The notes under the pieces: model-generated
The model's input: only the letters and a program-made list of their open reading frames with translations
Database searches by the model: none
What the model was told of the DNA's origin: nothing
Part shown: in pieces, positions 29,230-38,377 of the stretch
Position numbering within the stretch: the stretch's first letter is position 1
Layout of the letters: the number at the start of each line of letters is the position of its first letter
DNA from: Lunatimonas sp.
Lineage (GTDB): Bacteria; Bacteroidota; Bacteroidia; Cytophagales; Cyclobacteriaceae
Length of the DNA: 64,000 nucleotides
Direction of reading: 5' to 3'
Assembly: GCF_020832325.1 (NCBI RefSeq)
Contig: NZ_JAFIEU010000051.1
Location: forward strand, 1 to 64,000
Program-made: the position numbers and the translations under genes

Positions 29230-29460
29230 TTATTTAAATCTGGCCAGTACCTTGTCCACCTCGTTGTCTGGATTCCCACAGGCATCCCCGGATTCAACCT
29301 TTTTCCCGCAATACCCACAAGTGCCCCCATCTTTGTTTAGGTAGGGATTTTGCGAAGCGCAGGTTCCTTTAAACTCACCGTTCTTTAGAAAGATAAGCCT
29401 AACGGACATTAAGATGAAAAACAGGGCGATGAAGCCTAGGGTGAGATATACAGTTGCCAT
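29230..29460 (-). CDS. Small membrane protein with Cys-rich tail
   Basis: This 76-residue protein has one N-terminal membrane helix (VYLTLGFIALFFILMSVRLIFL) and a tail with four Cys (GTCAS, GTCGYCGKKV, DACGN), which could bind a metal such as zinc. I do not recognise its function, but similar short membrane proteins are common in Bacteroidota. It lies 48 bp upstream of glmM on the same strand and is divergent from mazG. Confidence 0.65.
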   Translation of the reverse strand: MATVYLTLGFIALFFILMSVRLIFLKNGEFKGTCASQNPYLNKDGGTCGYCGKKVESGDACGNPDNEVDKVLARFK

Positions 29461-29534
29461 ATCAAATTTATTTCTACAAATTTACGGAATACTTTCAAAA
29501 CGTACGTATTTTCTGAATAGTTTCCCAAGCGCCT

Positions 29535-30353
29535 ATGTCAATCAAACCCGAACGGAGTTCCCAGCTAGAAGCCTTTGGCCGCTTATTGGATATCATGGAT
29601 GAGCTGCGTGAAAAATGTCCTTGGGATAGAAAGCAGACCTTGGAAAGCCTGAGGCATCTGACCATTGAAGAAACATTCGAATTATCCGATGCCATCTTGG
29701 ATGCAGATTTGCAGGAAATAAAAAAGGAGCTTGGGGATATCTTGTTGCATATCGTATTTTATGCACGTATTGGGTCGGAGCAGCAGGCTTTTGATATCGC
29801 GGATGTGATCAATAGTCTAAACGAAAAGCTAATACGGAGGCACCCACATATTTACGGAGACGTGCATGCCGAAGACGAAGAGGCGGTAAAGCAAAATTGG
29901 GAGAAGATTAAGCTCCTCGAAAAAGGGCAGAAAAACAAATCTGTATTGGGTGGAGTACCTCGGTCGCTACCTGCTTTGATCAAGGCAATGCGCATACAGG
30001 AAAAGGCCCGAGGTGTGGGATTTGACTGGGATAGTGCAGAGCAGGTCTGGGACAAAGTAGAGGAGGAGATGGGTGAATTCAAGACAGCTTACGCAGGGGA
30101 AGCCGGTGAGATCAATCGAGAGGAGGCCACCGCTGAATTTGGGGACCTGCTTTTTTCGCTTATCAATTATTCCCGCTTTATAGATATTAATCCCGAGGAA
30201 GCATTGGAGAGAACGAACCGGAAGTTTATTCAGCGTTTTCAGTTTTTGGAGCGGGAGTCAGCCAAAGATGGTAAGCGCATTGAGGATATGAGTTTGGCAG
30301 AAATGGATATTTATTGGGAGCGGGCAAAGCGTACTGAAGGTCAGCTAGAGTAA
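29535..30353 (+). CDS. mazG: Nucleoside triphosphate pyrophosphohydrolase
   Basis: This house-cleaning enzyme of 272 residues hydrolyses NTPs and dNTPs, including non-canonical ones, to the monophosphate and pyrophosphate. It has two tandem MazG domains. The first has LREKCPWDRKQTLESLRHLT, then EETFELSDAI and KKELGDILLHIVFYARI; the second has KVEEEMGEFKTAY and EFGDLLFSLINYSRF. The length matches E. coli MazG (about 263). The candidate replication origin lies immediately downstream. Confidence 0.93.
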   Translation: MSIKPERSSQLEAFGRLLDIMDELREKCPWDRKQTLESLRHLTIEETFELSDAILDADLQEIKKELGDILLHIVFYARIGSEQQAFDIADVINSLNEKLIRRHPHIYGDVHAEDEEAVKQNWEKIKLLEKGQKNKSVLGGVPRSLPALIKAMRIQEKARGVGFDWDSAEQVWDKVEEEMGEFKTAYAGEAGEINREEATAEFGDLLFSLINYSRFIDINPEEALERTNRKFIQRFQFLERESAKDGKRIEDMSLAEMDIYWERAKRTEGQLE

Positions 30354-30918
30354 TCAAACGCTGTCGGATTTATCCGTGTTTTGAAGATTTTCCGTGCCGA
30401 TTTCCAGAGTGGAGGTAATCCAGCTATAGATTGGCTGTGTGGGTTAAAATACTGTTGCGCTTGTTTTTTTGTTTAAATCTCGCTCGGACGCTGAGGAAAG
30501 ATGTTCGACCTGGAAAAAGAAGCACCACATGGTTGTCTTAGAAAAAAGCATATCCCTGTGAATTCGAGCGTAAATTTTCCGAATTCAAAAAGCAAAAAAT
30601 ATTCTTTGAAATACATTTGATTTTGGACATTCGTTTTTTTATCTATTCAATCACAATAGGTTATCCACAAATTGTATTTTTCAAATATCAATATATATCA
30701 TTGATAATCAAACAATTAACATATTACCCTAATGTTATGTGGATAAGTGTGGATAAATGTGGACAAAAAAGCTTGTTTTTTACAATCTTCGAATAGGTGC
30801 CGTATAGGCTATTTTTTGCGATATTTAGTGGAGTATTCCGTAGAAATTTTTGGCAGGTAAGAATGGGTCGCAACTATTTTTAGGGTAGTTTTGTTTTGGA
30901 AAATTTCCTAAAATGGTA
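30354..30918. other. 565-bp non-coding region with DnaA boxes
   Basis: This is one of the longest gaps in the window. It carries no recognisable gene. Apart from the DnaA-box cluster (listed separately) it is AT-rich, especially at 30590-30735 and 30770-30900. The mazG gene points into it from the left and the GH3 gene ends at its right edge, so both neighbours transcribe into the region. Confidence 0.6.
30661..30766. other. oriC: Candidate replication origin (DnaA-box cluster)
   Basis: TTATCCACA, a perfect DnaA box, is at 30661-30669. Facing it are TGTGGATAA at 30738-30746, TGTGGATAA at 30748-30756 and the near-match TGTGGACAA at 30758-30766, repeated every 10 bp on the same face of the helix. 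The stretch between (30670-30735) is very AT-rich and could be the unwinding element. Such an arrangement is what an origin would show. Against it, most genes to the right for 10 kb are on the minus strand, opposite to the leading-strand bias expected, and dnaA is not adjacent (which is common in Bacteroidota). Confidence 0.55.
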
Positions 30919-32436
30919 CTATAACCATTTTAGGATATCATCGATATATTCCCGATTGTTGGAAAGTCTTGGCACTTTATTTTGTCCGCCGAGTTTTCCC
31001 CTGGATTTGAGCCACTTTTCGAAAGTTCCGGCAGTTGCAAAATGGATTATCGGCTTTTTTAGCACCATGTCATGGTATCGCTTGGCATCGTAGTCAGAAT
31101 TTATGTTCCGAAGATGTTCATCCAGTTGGGATTTGAAAAGTTCTGCGTCGGATGGATTTTTCGCGAATTCGATGATCCATTCGTGCGCACCTTGATTTTT
31201 ATTCTCTGAAAAATAAACCGGTGCAGCGGTAAAGTTGGTTATCGTGGCGTCGGTGGCCTCACAGGCCATTTCGATAGCCCGCTCGGCATTCTCGACGATG
31301 ATCTCCTCGCCAAACGCATTGATGAAATGCTTGGTTCGTCCAGAAATCTTGATCCGATAGGGGCTCGTAGAGGTGAATTTTACCGTGTCGCCTATTTTGT
31401 ATCGCCACAGGCCGCCATTTGTACTGATGAGAATGGCGTAATTTTGTCCTGCTTCTACCGCTTCCAGCGGAATGATACAGGGGTCTTCTTTGCCCCATTC
31501 TTCCATGGGGATAAACTCGTAATACACGCCATAATCAAGCATAAGTAACAGCTCTTCGGACTCTTTCTGATCCTGTATACCGAAAAAACCCTCTGAAGCA
31601 TTGTAGGTTTCCATATAGCGCATGCCAGGAGATGGAATCAGGGCCTTGAATAGGGACCTATAGGGGCCAAATGCCACTGCACCGTGAAAAAACACCTCCA
31701 GGTTTGGCCATACTTCAGAGATATTGTTCTTGCCAGTCATCTCCAAAATCCGCTGAAGGAGTACGAGAGTCCAAGTAGGAACGCCGGTCAGACTGGTGAC
31801 ATTTTCCTTTAGTGTTTCCTCGGCCATTTTTTGGATCTTGGCTTCCCATTCGTCCATCAGTGCAGTCTCAAGGCTTGGGGTTCTGGCCAACTGCGCCCAC
31901 AAGGGGAGGTTCTGCATGATTACAGCCGAAATATCACCGTATTTGCTGTTCTTGTTTTCGTCCAGTGGGTTGATCTGATGGCTTCCACCTATCGAGAGAC
32001 TTTTGCCGGTAAATAGCTTGGTATCTGGATAGTTGTTGATATATAGTGAGAGCATATCCTTTCCACCTTTATAGTGGCATTCCTCAAGAGATTCCTCGGT
32101 GACAGGGATAAACTTACTCCTCGAAGAAGTCGTACCTGAAGATTTGCTAAACCATGTAACCTCCGTGGGCCAGATAACGTTGTTTTCGCCCCTCATGGTC
32201 TGTTCAATGTAGGGCTTGATGCCTTCATAGTCGTGTGTAGGCACTTGGCGGGCAAAATCTTCGTAAGAGGATATGTGGCTAAAACCGTACTTTTTACCAA
32301 ATTGGGTTTTCTTTGCTGTGCTGATTAATTTCAAAAGTATTTCGTCCTGTACCTCATGGGGATTGTTTTTAAACCGCTCTATTTGGCGAATGCGGTGTTT
32401 CAATATCCAGGTCATTAGCGAATTTATCACTTCCAT
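30919..32436 (-). CDS. GH3 auxin-responsive promoter family protein
   Basis: This 505-residue protein belongs to the GH3 family of the ANL (acyl-adenylate forming) superfamily. In plants, members join amino acids to auxin or jasmonate; bacterial members are largely uncharacterised and probably form acyl-amides. The ATP-binding P-loop is FSKSSGTTSSRSKFIPVT near residue 105, followed by TYNASEGFFGIQDQ and the hinge-region YKIGDTVKFTSTSPYRIKISGRTKHFIN. The reaction here is unknown. It lies 13 bp downstream of lptB and may be co-transcribed with it. Confidence 0.85.
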   Translation of the reverse strand: MEVINSLMTWILKHRIRQIERFKNNPHEVQDEILLKLISTAKKTQFGKKYGFSHISSYEDFARQVPTHDYEGIKPYIEQTMRGENNVIWPTEVTWFSKSSGTTSSRSKFIPVTEESLEECHYKGGKDMLSLYINNYPDTKLFTGKSLSIGGSHQINPLDENKNSKYGDISAVIMQNLPLWAQLARTPSLETALMDEWEAKIQKMAEETLKENVTSLTGVPTWTLVLLQRILEMTGKNNISEVWPNLEVFFHGAVAFGPYRSLFKALIPSPGMRYMETYNASEGFFGIQDQKESEELLLMLDYGVYYEFIPMEEWGKEDPCIIPLEAVEAGQNYAILISTNGGLWRYKIGDTVKFTSTSPYRIKISGRTKHFINAFGEEIIVENAERAIEMACEATDATITNFTAAPVYFSENKNQGAHEWIIEFAKNPSDAELFKSQLDEHLRNINSDYDAKRYHDMVLKKPIIHFATAGTFEKWLKSRGKLGGQNKVPRLSNNREYIDDILKWL

Positions 32437-32449
32437 GGTTTCCTCGGGG

Positions 32450-33181
32450 TTAGATTTTTCTCTTCAGTTCAAAATGCTTGCCAAGATATACTTTTCTTAC
32501 CTGTTCATCGGCCGCCAGTTCTTCAGCAGTTCCGGCTTTCAAGAGCCGGCCCTCAAACATCAGGTAGGCACGGTCTGTGATGGAAAGGGTTTCATTTACG
32601 TTATGATCCGTTATCAGGATTCCGATATTTTTGTTTTTCAGTTTGGCTACGATGGACTGTATCTCTTCCACGGCTATCGGATCCACGCCTGCAAAAGGCT
32701 CATCAAGCAGAACAAATTTGGGGTCAACCGCTAGAGCGCGAGCGATTTCCGTTCTTCGCCGTTCACCGCCGGAAAGTACCATTCCGAGGTTTTTCCGGAC
32801 ATGGGTTAGACTAAATTCTTCCAAGAGGCTTTCTACTCGCTCTTTTTGTTCTTTTTTGGGAAGCTTGGTCATTTCCAGTACAGCAAGTAGGTTTTCCTCT
32901 ACCGAAAGCTTCCGGAATACTGAGGCCTCTTGTGCGAGGTATCCGATACCAAGTTTTGCTCGCCGGTACATGGGCAGGGGAGTAATGTCGGTTTGGTCGA
33001 GGAAAACTTTCCCCTCATTGGGTTTGATCAGTCCGACGATCATGTAAAAAGAGGTGGTTTTTCCGGCACCGTTTGGACCGAGTAGGCCCACAATTTCCCC
33101 CTGTTCCACTTTGACGGAAATATCATTGACCACCTTTCGGCCCTTGTAAACTTTTATCAGGTTTTCCGCTTTCAATATCAT
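32450..33181 (-). CDS. lptB: LPS export ABC transporter ATP-binding protein
   Basis: This ATPase of 243 residues powers the LptFG machine that moves lipopolysaccharide from the inner to the outer membrane. It has Walker [10 protein letters not shown] near residue 35, the Q-loop [13 protein letters not shown], the signature [15 protein letters not shown], and Walker [14 protein letters not shown] followed by the switch His ([10 protein letters not shown]). The sequence around the Q-loop and signature is characteristic of LptB. It is 3 bp downstream of recJ, so the two are in one operon; lptF/G and lptC are not in this window. Confidence 0.93.
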   Translation of the reverse strand: MILKAENLIKVYKGRKVVNDISVKVEQGEIVGLLGPNGAGKTTSFYMIVGLIKPNEGKVFLDQTDITPLPMYRRAKLGIGYLAQEASVFRKLSVEENLLAVLEMTKLPKKEQKERVESLLEEFSLTHVRKNLGMVLSGGERRRTEIARALAVDPKFVLLDEPFAGVDPIAVEEIQSIVAKLKNKNIGILITDHNVNETLSITDRAYLMFEGRLLKAGTAEELAADEQVRKVYLGKHFELKRKI

Positions 33182-33184
33182 GGG

Positions 33185-34885
33185 CTAGTCAAATTTGATG
33201 TCTTTCACGTAAAGTTGTAGGCTGCTGGTATTTCTAAAGGTATTCTCCCGAACCTCGAAAGCGATGTTGAACCTCATCTTGCTATTTAGGAAGTCGTAAT
33301 ACTTGCCAAATCCAAATCCTATACAAACAGGTCGGGTCTGCTGACCATCCTGCACAATTTCGAACCTCAAATGCTTTTCTTTGAGTACCCGAACGTTTTC
33401 AGCGTAGACTTGATTTGCGCAGAAAACCGGCTCGGGATTTCCAGGTCCGAAAGGTGCCATCTGCTTGAGGATGTTGAAAAACTTGTAATTAATCTGATCC
33501 AGAAGCAGCTCATCGTCGATTTCCAGTGTCGGTCTGAGGTGTTCCTCACGGATACGGGTGCGGACTACCTGTTCAAATTTCGCTTGAAAAGCCGGAACAT
33601 TGCCTACTGCCAGAGTCAGTCCTGCCGCATATTTATGGCCGCCGAATTGATCCAGGAGTTCACTACATTCCTGTATGGCCTCATAGATATCAAAATCGTA
33701 GACGGAGCGGGCACTACCGGTTGCTTTGTTGTTGGATTCCGTCAGGATGATGGTAGGTCTGTAGAATTTCTCTATGCATCGGGAAGCCACTATGCCGATC
33801 ACACCCTTGTGCCAGTCTTCTTTGAAAAGCACTGTGGTCCGATAGCTTCCAAGTGATTCCCGGTCTTCGATCATTTGCAGTGCTTCTTTGGTGATGTTTT
33901 CGTCAAAGTTTTTCCGCGTGGCATTAACGTCTTCTACCAGTTCGGCTTTTCGTATTGCACCCTCCAAGTCTTTGGATAGCAATAACTCCACGGAAGCCTT
34001 GGCGTGTTCGATCCTGCCGGAAGCATTGATTCGGGGGCCGATCTTAAATACAATGTCGGTTATGTCTATATCTTTTTCCACTTTGCCCTTTAGGATCAAC
34101 GCTTTTAGGCCGGGACGGGGATTGTTATTGATGCGGTCCAATCCATAGTAGGCAAGCACGCGGTTTTCCCCGCTAATGGGGACAATATCTGAGGCGATAC
34201 TTACAGCCAAAAGGTCTAGGTAGCTATATAGCGAGGCAGGATTTCTACCGGTTTTTTGTGAATAGGCCTGTATCAGTTTGAACCCCACGCCGCAGCCGCT
34301 CAACTCTTTGTAGGGATAACCACAGTCGCTGCGTTTAGGGTCCAAGATGGCCACCGCCTTTGGCAGGGTCTCGCCGGGAGTGTGGTGGTCGCAGATGACG
34401 AAATCCACCCCCAGCGTGTTGGCCAAATCGATCTTGTCCAGCGCTTTGATGCCGCAGTCTAGGGATACCACCAAGCTTATACCGTTTTCGGCGGCATATT
34501 TCACCCCTTTTTCTGAAATGCCGTAACCCTCTTTGTATCTATCCGGAATATAGTAGTCCACCCGATCGTAAAATTCCTTTAGGAATCCATAGAAAAGGGC
34601 GACCGAGGTGGTGCCGTCTACGTCGTAGTCTCCGTATACCAGGATTTTTTCTTCCCTTTCGACGGCTTGAATAATGCGATCTACCGCCAAATCCATGTCC
34701 TTCATGAGGAAAGGGTCGTGTAACTTGTCTAAATCGGGCCTGAAAAAATCTTTGGCTGTCTGAAAATCAACCACCCCTCTGTTTACCAACATATTGGCAA
34801 GGGTAGGGTTCACGTTGATTTCCTGGCTGAGATGCTCTACTTGGCTAGGGTTTGCTTTATGCTTGATTTTCCACCTAAAATCCAT
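33185..34885 (-). CDS. recJ: Single-stranded-DNA-specific exonuclease RecJ
   Basis: This 5'-3' exonuclease of 566 residues acts in RecF-pathway recombination and mismatch and base excision repair. The DHH-domain motifs are VYGDYDVDGTTS, VVSLDCGIKA and VICDHHTPGE; the DHHA1 part contains KIGPRINASGRIEHA and WHKGVIGIVASRC, with the GGHKYAAGLT motif. An OB-fold follows, ending with FQLYVKDIKFD-like residues. The length is normal. It is the first gene of a recJ-lptB-GH3 group. Confidence 0.94.
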   Translation of the reverse strand: MDFRWKIKHKANPSQVEHLSQEINVNPTLANMLVNRGVVDFQTAKDFFRPDLDKLHDPFLMKDMDLAVDRIIQAVEREEKILVYGDYDVDGTTSVALFYGFLKEFYDRVDYYIPDRYKEGYGISEKGVKYAAENGISLVVSLDCGIKALDKIDLANTLGVDFVICDHHTPGETLPKAVAILDPKRSDCGYPYKELSGCGVGFKLIQAYSQKTGRNPASLYSYLDLLAVSIASDIVPISGENRVLAYYGLDRINNNPRPGLKALILKGKVEKDIDITDIVFKIGPRINASGRIEHAKASVELLLSKDLEGAIRKAELVEDVNATRKNFDENITKEALQMIEDRESLGSYRTTVLFKEDWHKGVIGIVASRCIEKFYRPTIILTESNNKATGSARSVYDFDIYEAIQECSELLDQFGGHKYAAGLTLAVGNVPAFQAKFEQVVRTRIREEHLRPTLEIDDELLLDQINYKFFNILKQMAPFGPGNPEPVFCANQVYAENVRVLKEKHLRFEIVQDGQQTRPVCIGFGFGKYYDFLNSKMRFNIAFEVRENTFRNTSSLQLYVKDIKFD

Positions 34886-34985
34886 AGGGCGAAATTACGA
34901 AAGATTAGGCCTTGGGCGGCATGAGGTTGGGATTAATATTTGCCGGTCAAAAAATGTAGTCCTCTTGGGTATCTGATTTAGGCCT

Positions 34986-35606
34986 TCACTTTTCCTTCAT
35001 AGCTTCGTCCAGTACCTCTGCAAGCGGAACCCGTTTTCCATCTCTATAAGGCACGATCCACGTATGTTGCACACCGATCTTGCGGAGATATCGCTTGAGT
35101 TCATCGGCTTTGTCATAGTTTCTGAATTGCCCGAGTACATACTTTGTAAAACCATCTTCCTTCACTAGTTCCAAATCCGGGCTGTCTTGTACCATGTCGC
35201 TGATATCATGTCCCTTGAATGCCCCAAACTGTACCCTGAAGGCGACACCTTTGTCCCATGGGGATTTCGGTTCGGTTTTGTTGACTTCAGATAGCTGTTG
35301 TTTAAGCTGGGCAATTTGTTGATTTTGTTGTTCTTGGGTGGTTCGGAGTCGGTCCATGGAGGCTTGTTGGTCTCGCAAGGTACCTAGCATACGGGTAGTT
35401 TCTGCTTCCAGGGAGTCAGCCCGGGCGGAAAAAAACGTCCTTTCATCCACCAGTTTTTTTAGCTCCTCCGGACTCATTTTACGTTTGGTTTTTTTCCAGG
35501 TCTTCCGTTCTTGCTTGGATAGCTGGGCCATAGCGTCTACGGGTGAAAAGAAAAATACCGTAATCAATGACAGCGCAAAGAAGGATTTGATCAGGCTCAT
35601 ATGCAT
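34986..35606 (-). CDS. Secreted coiled-coil protein with SPOR-like domain
   Basis: This 206-residue protein has a signal peptide (FALSLITVFFFSPVDAMAQ), then a charged helical coiled-coil segment (about residues 28-110, rich in Glu, Arg and Gln), then a C-terminal SPOR-like region (FRVQFGAFKGHD, then KYVLGQFRNYDKADELKRYL and GVQHTWIVPYRDGKRV). SPOR domains bind denuded peptidoglycan at division sites, so an envelope role is likely. Met codons at 35606 and 35600 are both possible starts. It is a single gene between recJ and fumC. Confidence 0.72.
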   Translation of the reverse strand: MHMSLIKSFFALSLITVFFFSPVDAMAQLSKQERKTWKKTKRKMSPEELKKLVDERTFFSARADSLEAETTRMLGTLRDQQASMDRLRTTQEQQNQQIAQLKQQLSEVNKTEPKSPWDKGVAFRVQFGAFKGHDISDMVQDSPDLELVKEDGFTKYVLGQFRNYDKADELKRYLRKIGVQHTWIVPYRDGKRVPLAEVLDEAMKEK

Positions 35607-35715
35607 ATCTTTTTTGAGGCTATGATAAAAAACGAAACTTATGCTTACAAATTACAAAAAATCAATAAGTATTCTGCGTTTGAAGCGAATAATCCTGGTT
35701 TTTTTAAAACAACAA

Positions 35716-35736
35716 GGGGCAGAATCAATCTGCCCC
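35716..35736 (-). terminator. Terminator after fumC
   Basis: GGGGCAGA (35716-35723) pairs with TCTGCCCC (35729-35736). On the minus strand the hairpin is followed by TTGTTGTTTT, giving a modest terminator just downstream of fumC. Confidence 0.6.
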
Positions 35737-35750
35737 CGTCTATACATTGT

Positions 35751-37151
35751 TTAGGATAGTCCGCCTATCATCCGCTCAGGTTTTACCCAAGCATCAAACT
35801 GCTCGTTGGTCAAGAGCTCCAGGGCCAATGCAGCTTCCCGTAGGCTGGTGCCATCTTTGTGGGCTTTTTTGGCAATCTTGGCAGCATTTTCATACCCGAT
35901 ATGTGGATTCAGTGCCGTTACCAGCATTAGCGAGTTTTCTAAGTGCCGTTTGATGAAGGGCTCATTTGGCTCGATGCCGATGGCACAATTATCGTTGAAG
36001 GAGACGCAGGCATCGCCCAATAGTCTGGCTGAGTTCAGCAAGTTGGTGATCATCATGGGCTTGAATACATTCAGCTCAAAATGACCATTGGATCCACCGA
36101 TTGACACCGCCGTATCGTTGCCGATTACTTGTGCACATACCATGGTCATGGCTTCCGACTGGGTAGGATTAACCTTGCCCGGCATGATGGAAGATCCTGG
36201 TTCGTTTTCTGGAATGAGGATTTCACCTATACCGGATCTGGGGCCAGAAGACAGCATGCGGATGTCGTTAGCTATCTTCATCAGGCTGACAGCCAGCTGC
36301 TTCAAGGCGCCATGTGTCTCTACCATGGCATCGTGCGCGGCCAGTGATTCAAATTTGTTAGGAGCGGTCACGAAGGGATTTCCTGAAATCTCGGCGATTT
36401 TTTCAGCCACCTTTTCAGCATACCCCTTCGGAGTGTTAAGGCCTGTGCCTACCGCAGTGCCGCCTAAAGCCAATTCAGACAGGTGGGGGAGGGTGTTTTT
36501 GATGGCTCGCAACGCATGGTCCAATTGGGCTACGTATCCCGAAAATTCCTGACCCAGTGTAAGAGGAGTCGCATCCATGAAGTGGGTTCTGCCGATCTTC
36601 ACCACCTGCATGAACTTCTGTGATTTTTCCCTGAGGGTATCCCTGAGTTTTTCTACTCCCGGTATGGTTGTGTCCACCACCATCTTATATGCAGCAATGT
36701 GCATGGCGGTCGGAAACGTATCGTTGGAAGACTGTGACTTGTTCACGTCATCGTTCGGGTGGATGGTCTTTTTTGCATCAGACAGTTCTCCGCCCAACTT
36801 AACATGAGCGCGGTTGGCTACGACTTCGTTTACATTCATGTTTGATTGGGTACCTGAACCGGTTTGCCAAACCACTAAGGGGAATTGGCTATCGTGTTCA
36901 CCCGCCAATATTTCATCACACACATCTGCGATGATTGTTGCTTTATCGGTATCCAATACGCCTAGTTCGGCATTCGTCAATGCAGCAGCTTTCTTTAACA
37001 CAGCGAACGCATGAATGATTTCCAATGGCATCTGATGCTTTGGTCCGCCGATTTTGAAATTGTTGATTGATCGCTGCGTTTGGGCACCCCAGTATTTTTC
37101 TGCAGGTACCTCCACGGGTCCCATGGTGTCGTGTTCTATTCTATAGTTCAT
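35751..37151 (-). CDS. fumC: Class II fumarate hydratase
   Basis: This TCA-cycle enzyme of 466 residues adds water to fumarate to give L-malate and needs no iron-sulfur cluster. The family signature [16 protein letters not shown] is present near residue 317, the active-site [14 protein letters not shown] near residue 97, and [19 protein letters not shown] near residue 185. Aspartate ammonia-lyase shares these features, but the overall sequence fits FumC. Length is normal and it is monocistronic. Confidence 0.94.
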   Translation of the reverse strand: MNYRIEHDTMGPVEVPAEKYWGAQTQRSINNFKIGGPKHQMPLEIIHAFAVLKKAAALTNAELGVLDTDKATIIADVCDEILAGEHDSQFPLVVWQTGSGTQSNMNVNEVVANRAHVKLGGELSDAKKTIHPNDDVNKSQSSNDTFPTAMHIAAYKMVVDTTIPGVEKLRDTLREKSQKFMQVVKIGRTHFMDATPLTLGQEFSGYVAQLDHALRAIKNTLPHLSELALGGTAVGTGLNTPKGYAEKVAEKIAEISGNPFVTAPNKFESLAAHDAMVETHGALKQLAVSLMKIANDIRMLSSGPRSGIGEILIPENEPGSSIMPGKVNPTQSEAMTMVCAQVIGNDTAVSIGGSNGHFELNVFKPMMITNLLNSARLLGDACVSFNDNCAIGIEPNEPFIKRHLENSLMLVTALNPHIGYENAAKIAKKAHKDGTSLREAALALELLTNEQFDAWVKPERMIGGLS

Positions 37152-37396
37152 CTTTTAATAATAGGTTTCAGTTATCAGGTGTTCGCCGGCCAGCGAATAG
37201 GAAATCCACCGCTACGGCAGCCGTCTCGCCTGCCTGTAGATCATCCCTTTTGGCGGTTCAAGCGCCTCGCTCGATTTCGTCTTTTGGTTGAGTTACCGGG
37301 TCGCTTTAATCGAACAGCTAAATTACAACCTCGGTGTCACAATCCATAGATTGTAGCAGAAAAGTTGGCTTTCGCGCAGGCTATCCTCCCGACAAG
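37152..37396. other. GC-rich intergenic region upstream of fumC
   Basis: A 245-bp gap between fumC and the gene for the 164-residue protein is more GC-rich than the other gaps in the window. I see no gene with a credible family match and no clear RNA fold. It must hold the fumC promoter. Confidence 0.35.
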
Positions 37397-37891
37397 TTAG
37401 CGGTGGTCTTTCGTTTGCAGGTCAAGGAGTCGGTGCAGGGTCTGCTTGGTATCCCGGACCTTTCGGTTGAAGTTGGACCAGGAAAATAGCCAGTTTCCCA
37501 TTCCTGCCGTTAGACAAAGTGCTCCTACGGCATGGTCTCCATACAAAGCACTGAAGAATACTGCCAGCAGTAGGCTAATGATCGACCAAAACGCCAAAAA
37601 GAAACGAGACCCCGGAAAAAGGCTGTACTCAATGAAAAGTATGCTGCCTTTTAGGCTGGATTCAATGGTGCCATGCACGAGCGGGAGGAAACTGTCTGCA
37701 CGTGTGATGACTTTTGAGAGGTGAAAACCCTTGTCTGATATGGATCCATTGAAGACAGTTTGAACCTCTTTTTCAGAAAAGCTAGGCTCTAGGAAATTAA
37801 CCTTTTTGGTTACCAATGAAATTCTTCTGTTGATTTCAGTAGATGTCAGAGACGAGACGAGGATTTCACTATGTGATGGGAAGAATTTCAC
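37397..37891 (-). CDS. Hypothetical protein with two membrane helices
   Basis: This 164-residue protein is not recognised. A hydrophilic N-terminal part of about 80 residues is followed by two closely spaced membrane helices (FFLAFWSIISLLLAVFFSALYG and AVGALCLTAGMGNWLFSW), then a basic tail (KVRDTKQTLHRLLDLQTKDHR). The start is GTG at 37891, 30 bp after the stop of the RidA gene, so it is probably the second gene of a RidA operon. Its role is unknown. Confidence 0.55.
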   Translation of the reverse strand: MKFFPSHSEILVSSLTSTEINRRISLVTKKVNFLEPSFSEKEVQTVFNGSISDKGFHLSKVITRADSFLPLVHGTIESSLKGSILFIEYSLFPGSRFFLAFWSIISLLLAVFFSALYGDHAVGALCLTAGMGNWLFSWSNFNRKVRDTKQTLHRLLDLQTKDHR

Positions 37892-37921
37892 GCCTAGATA
37901 ACTTTCGTGGAGAAAAATGGT

Positions 37922-38305
37922 TCAGTCCTTGACAGCAATGCAGGAAATTTCCACCTGCACGTTTTTTGGGAGACCACTGACTTCCACGGTTTCCCGTGCA
38001 GGAGGGTTTGATTTGAAATAGACTCCATAGGCCTCGTTGATAGTACCAAAATCTCCCATGTTTCTGACAAAGATGGAGCATTTCACCACATCTTGGAATC
38101 CGTATCCTGCTTTTCTTAAGACCGCCTCCATGTTTTTCATTACGGCGTGGGTTTCCTCGGTGATATTTTCGTTTATCAACTCTCCGGTTTGTGGATCCAG
38201 GGCGATTTGGCCAGAAACATACAGTGAATTGCCTGCCTTGACAGCCTGACTGTAGGGTCCGATGGGTTTGGGAGCTTCTTCGGTAAAAATGATTTCGTTG
38301 GCCAT
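37922..38305 (-). CDS. ridA: RidA family protein (2-iminobutanoate/2-iminopropanoate deaminase)
   Basis: This 127-residue protein hydrolyses reactive enamine/imine intermediates released by PLP enzymes such as threonine dehydratase, protecting other PLP enzymes. It has the typical N-terminal KPIGPYSQAVKAGNSLYVSGQI, the conserved Arg in PPARETVEVSGLP, and VQVEISCIAV at the end. A PLP-dependent dehydratase that could generate its substrate is encoded at 25667-26623. Confidence 0.93.
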   Translation of the reverse strand: MANEIIFTEEAPKPIGPYSQAVKAGNSLYVSGQIALDPQTGELINENITEETHAVMKNMEAVLRKAGYGFQDVVKCSIFVRNMGDFGTINEAYGVYFKSNPPARETVEVSGLPKNVQVEISCIAVKD

Positions 38306-38377
38306 TTGTTTGGAGTTTTGCCCAAAAATACGAAATGCATATGGAAAATGAGAGATTTCAAAATGAAAATTGAACCC

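Noticed and set aside
30738-30766. The tandem GTGGATAA-type repeats seen as a CRISPR or simple satellite
   Set aside because: Units are only 10 bp and match the DnaA box; there are no spacers and no cas genes.
36088-36552. A 154-codon frame on the plus strand within fumC
   Set aside because: It is antisense to a well-conserved enzyme and shows no recognisable domain.
37240-37275. A GGCG-GTTCAAG-CGCC hairpin resembling a tRNA T-arm
   Set aside because: The bases that must pair next to the T-loop do not, and no D-arm, anticodon arm or acceptor stem can be formed around it.
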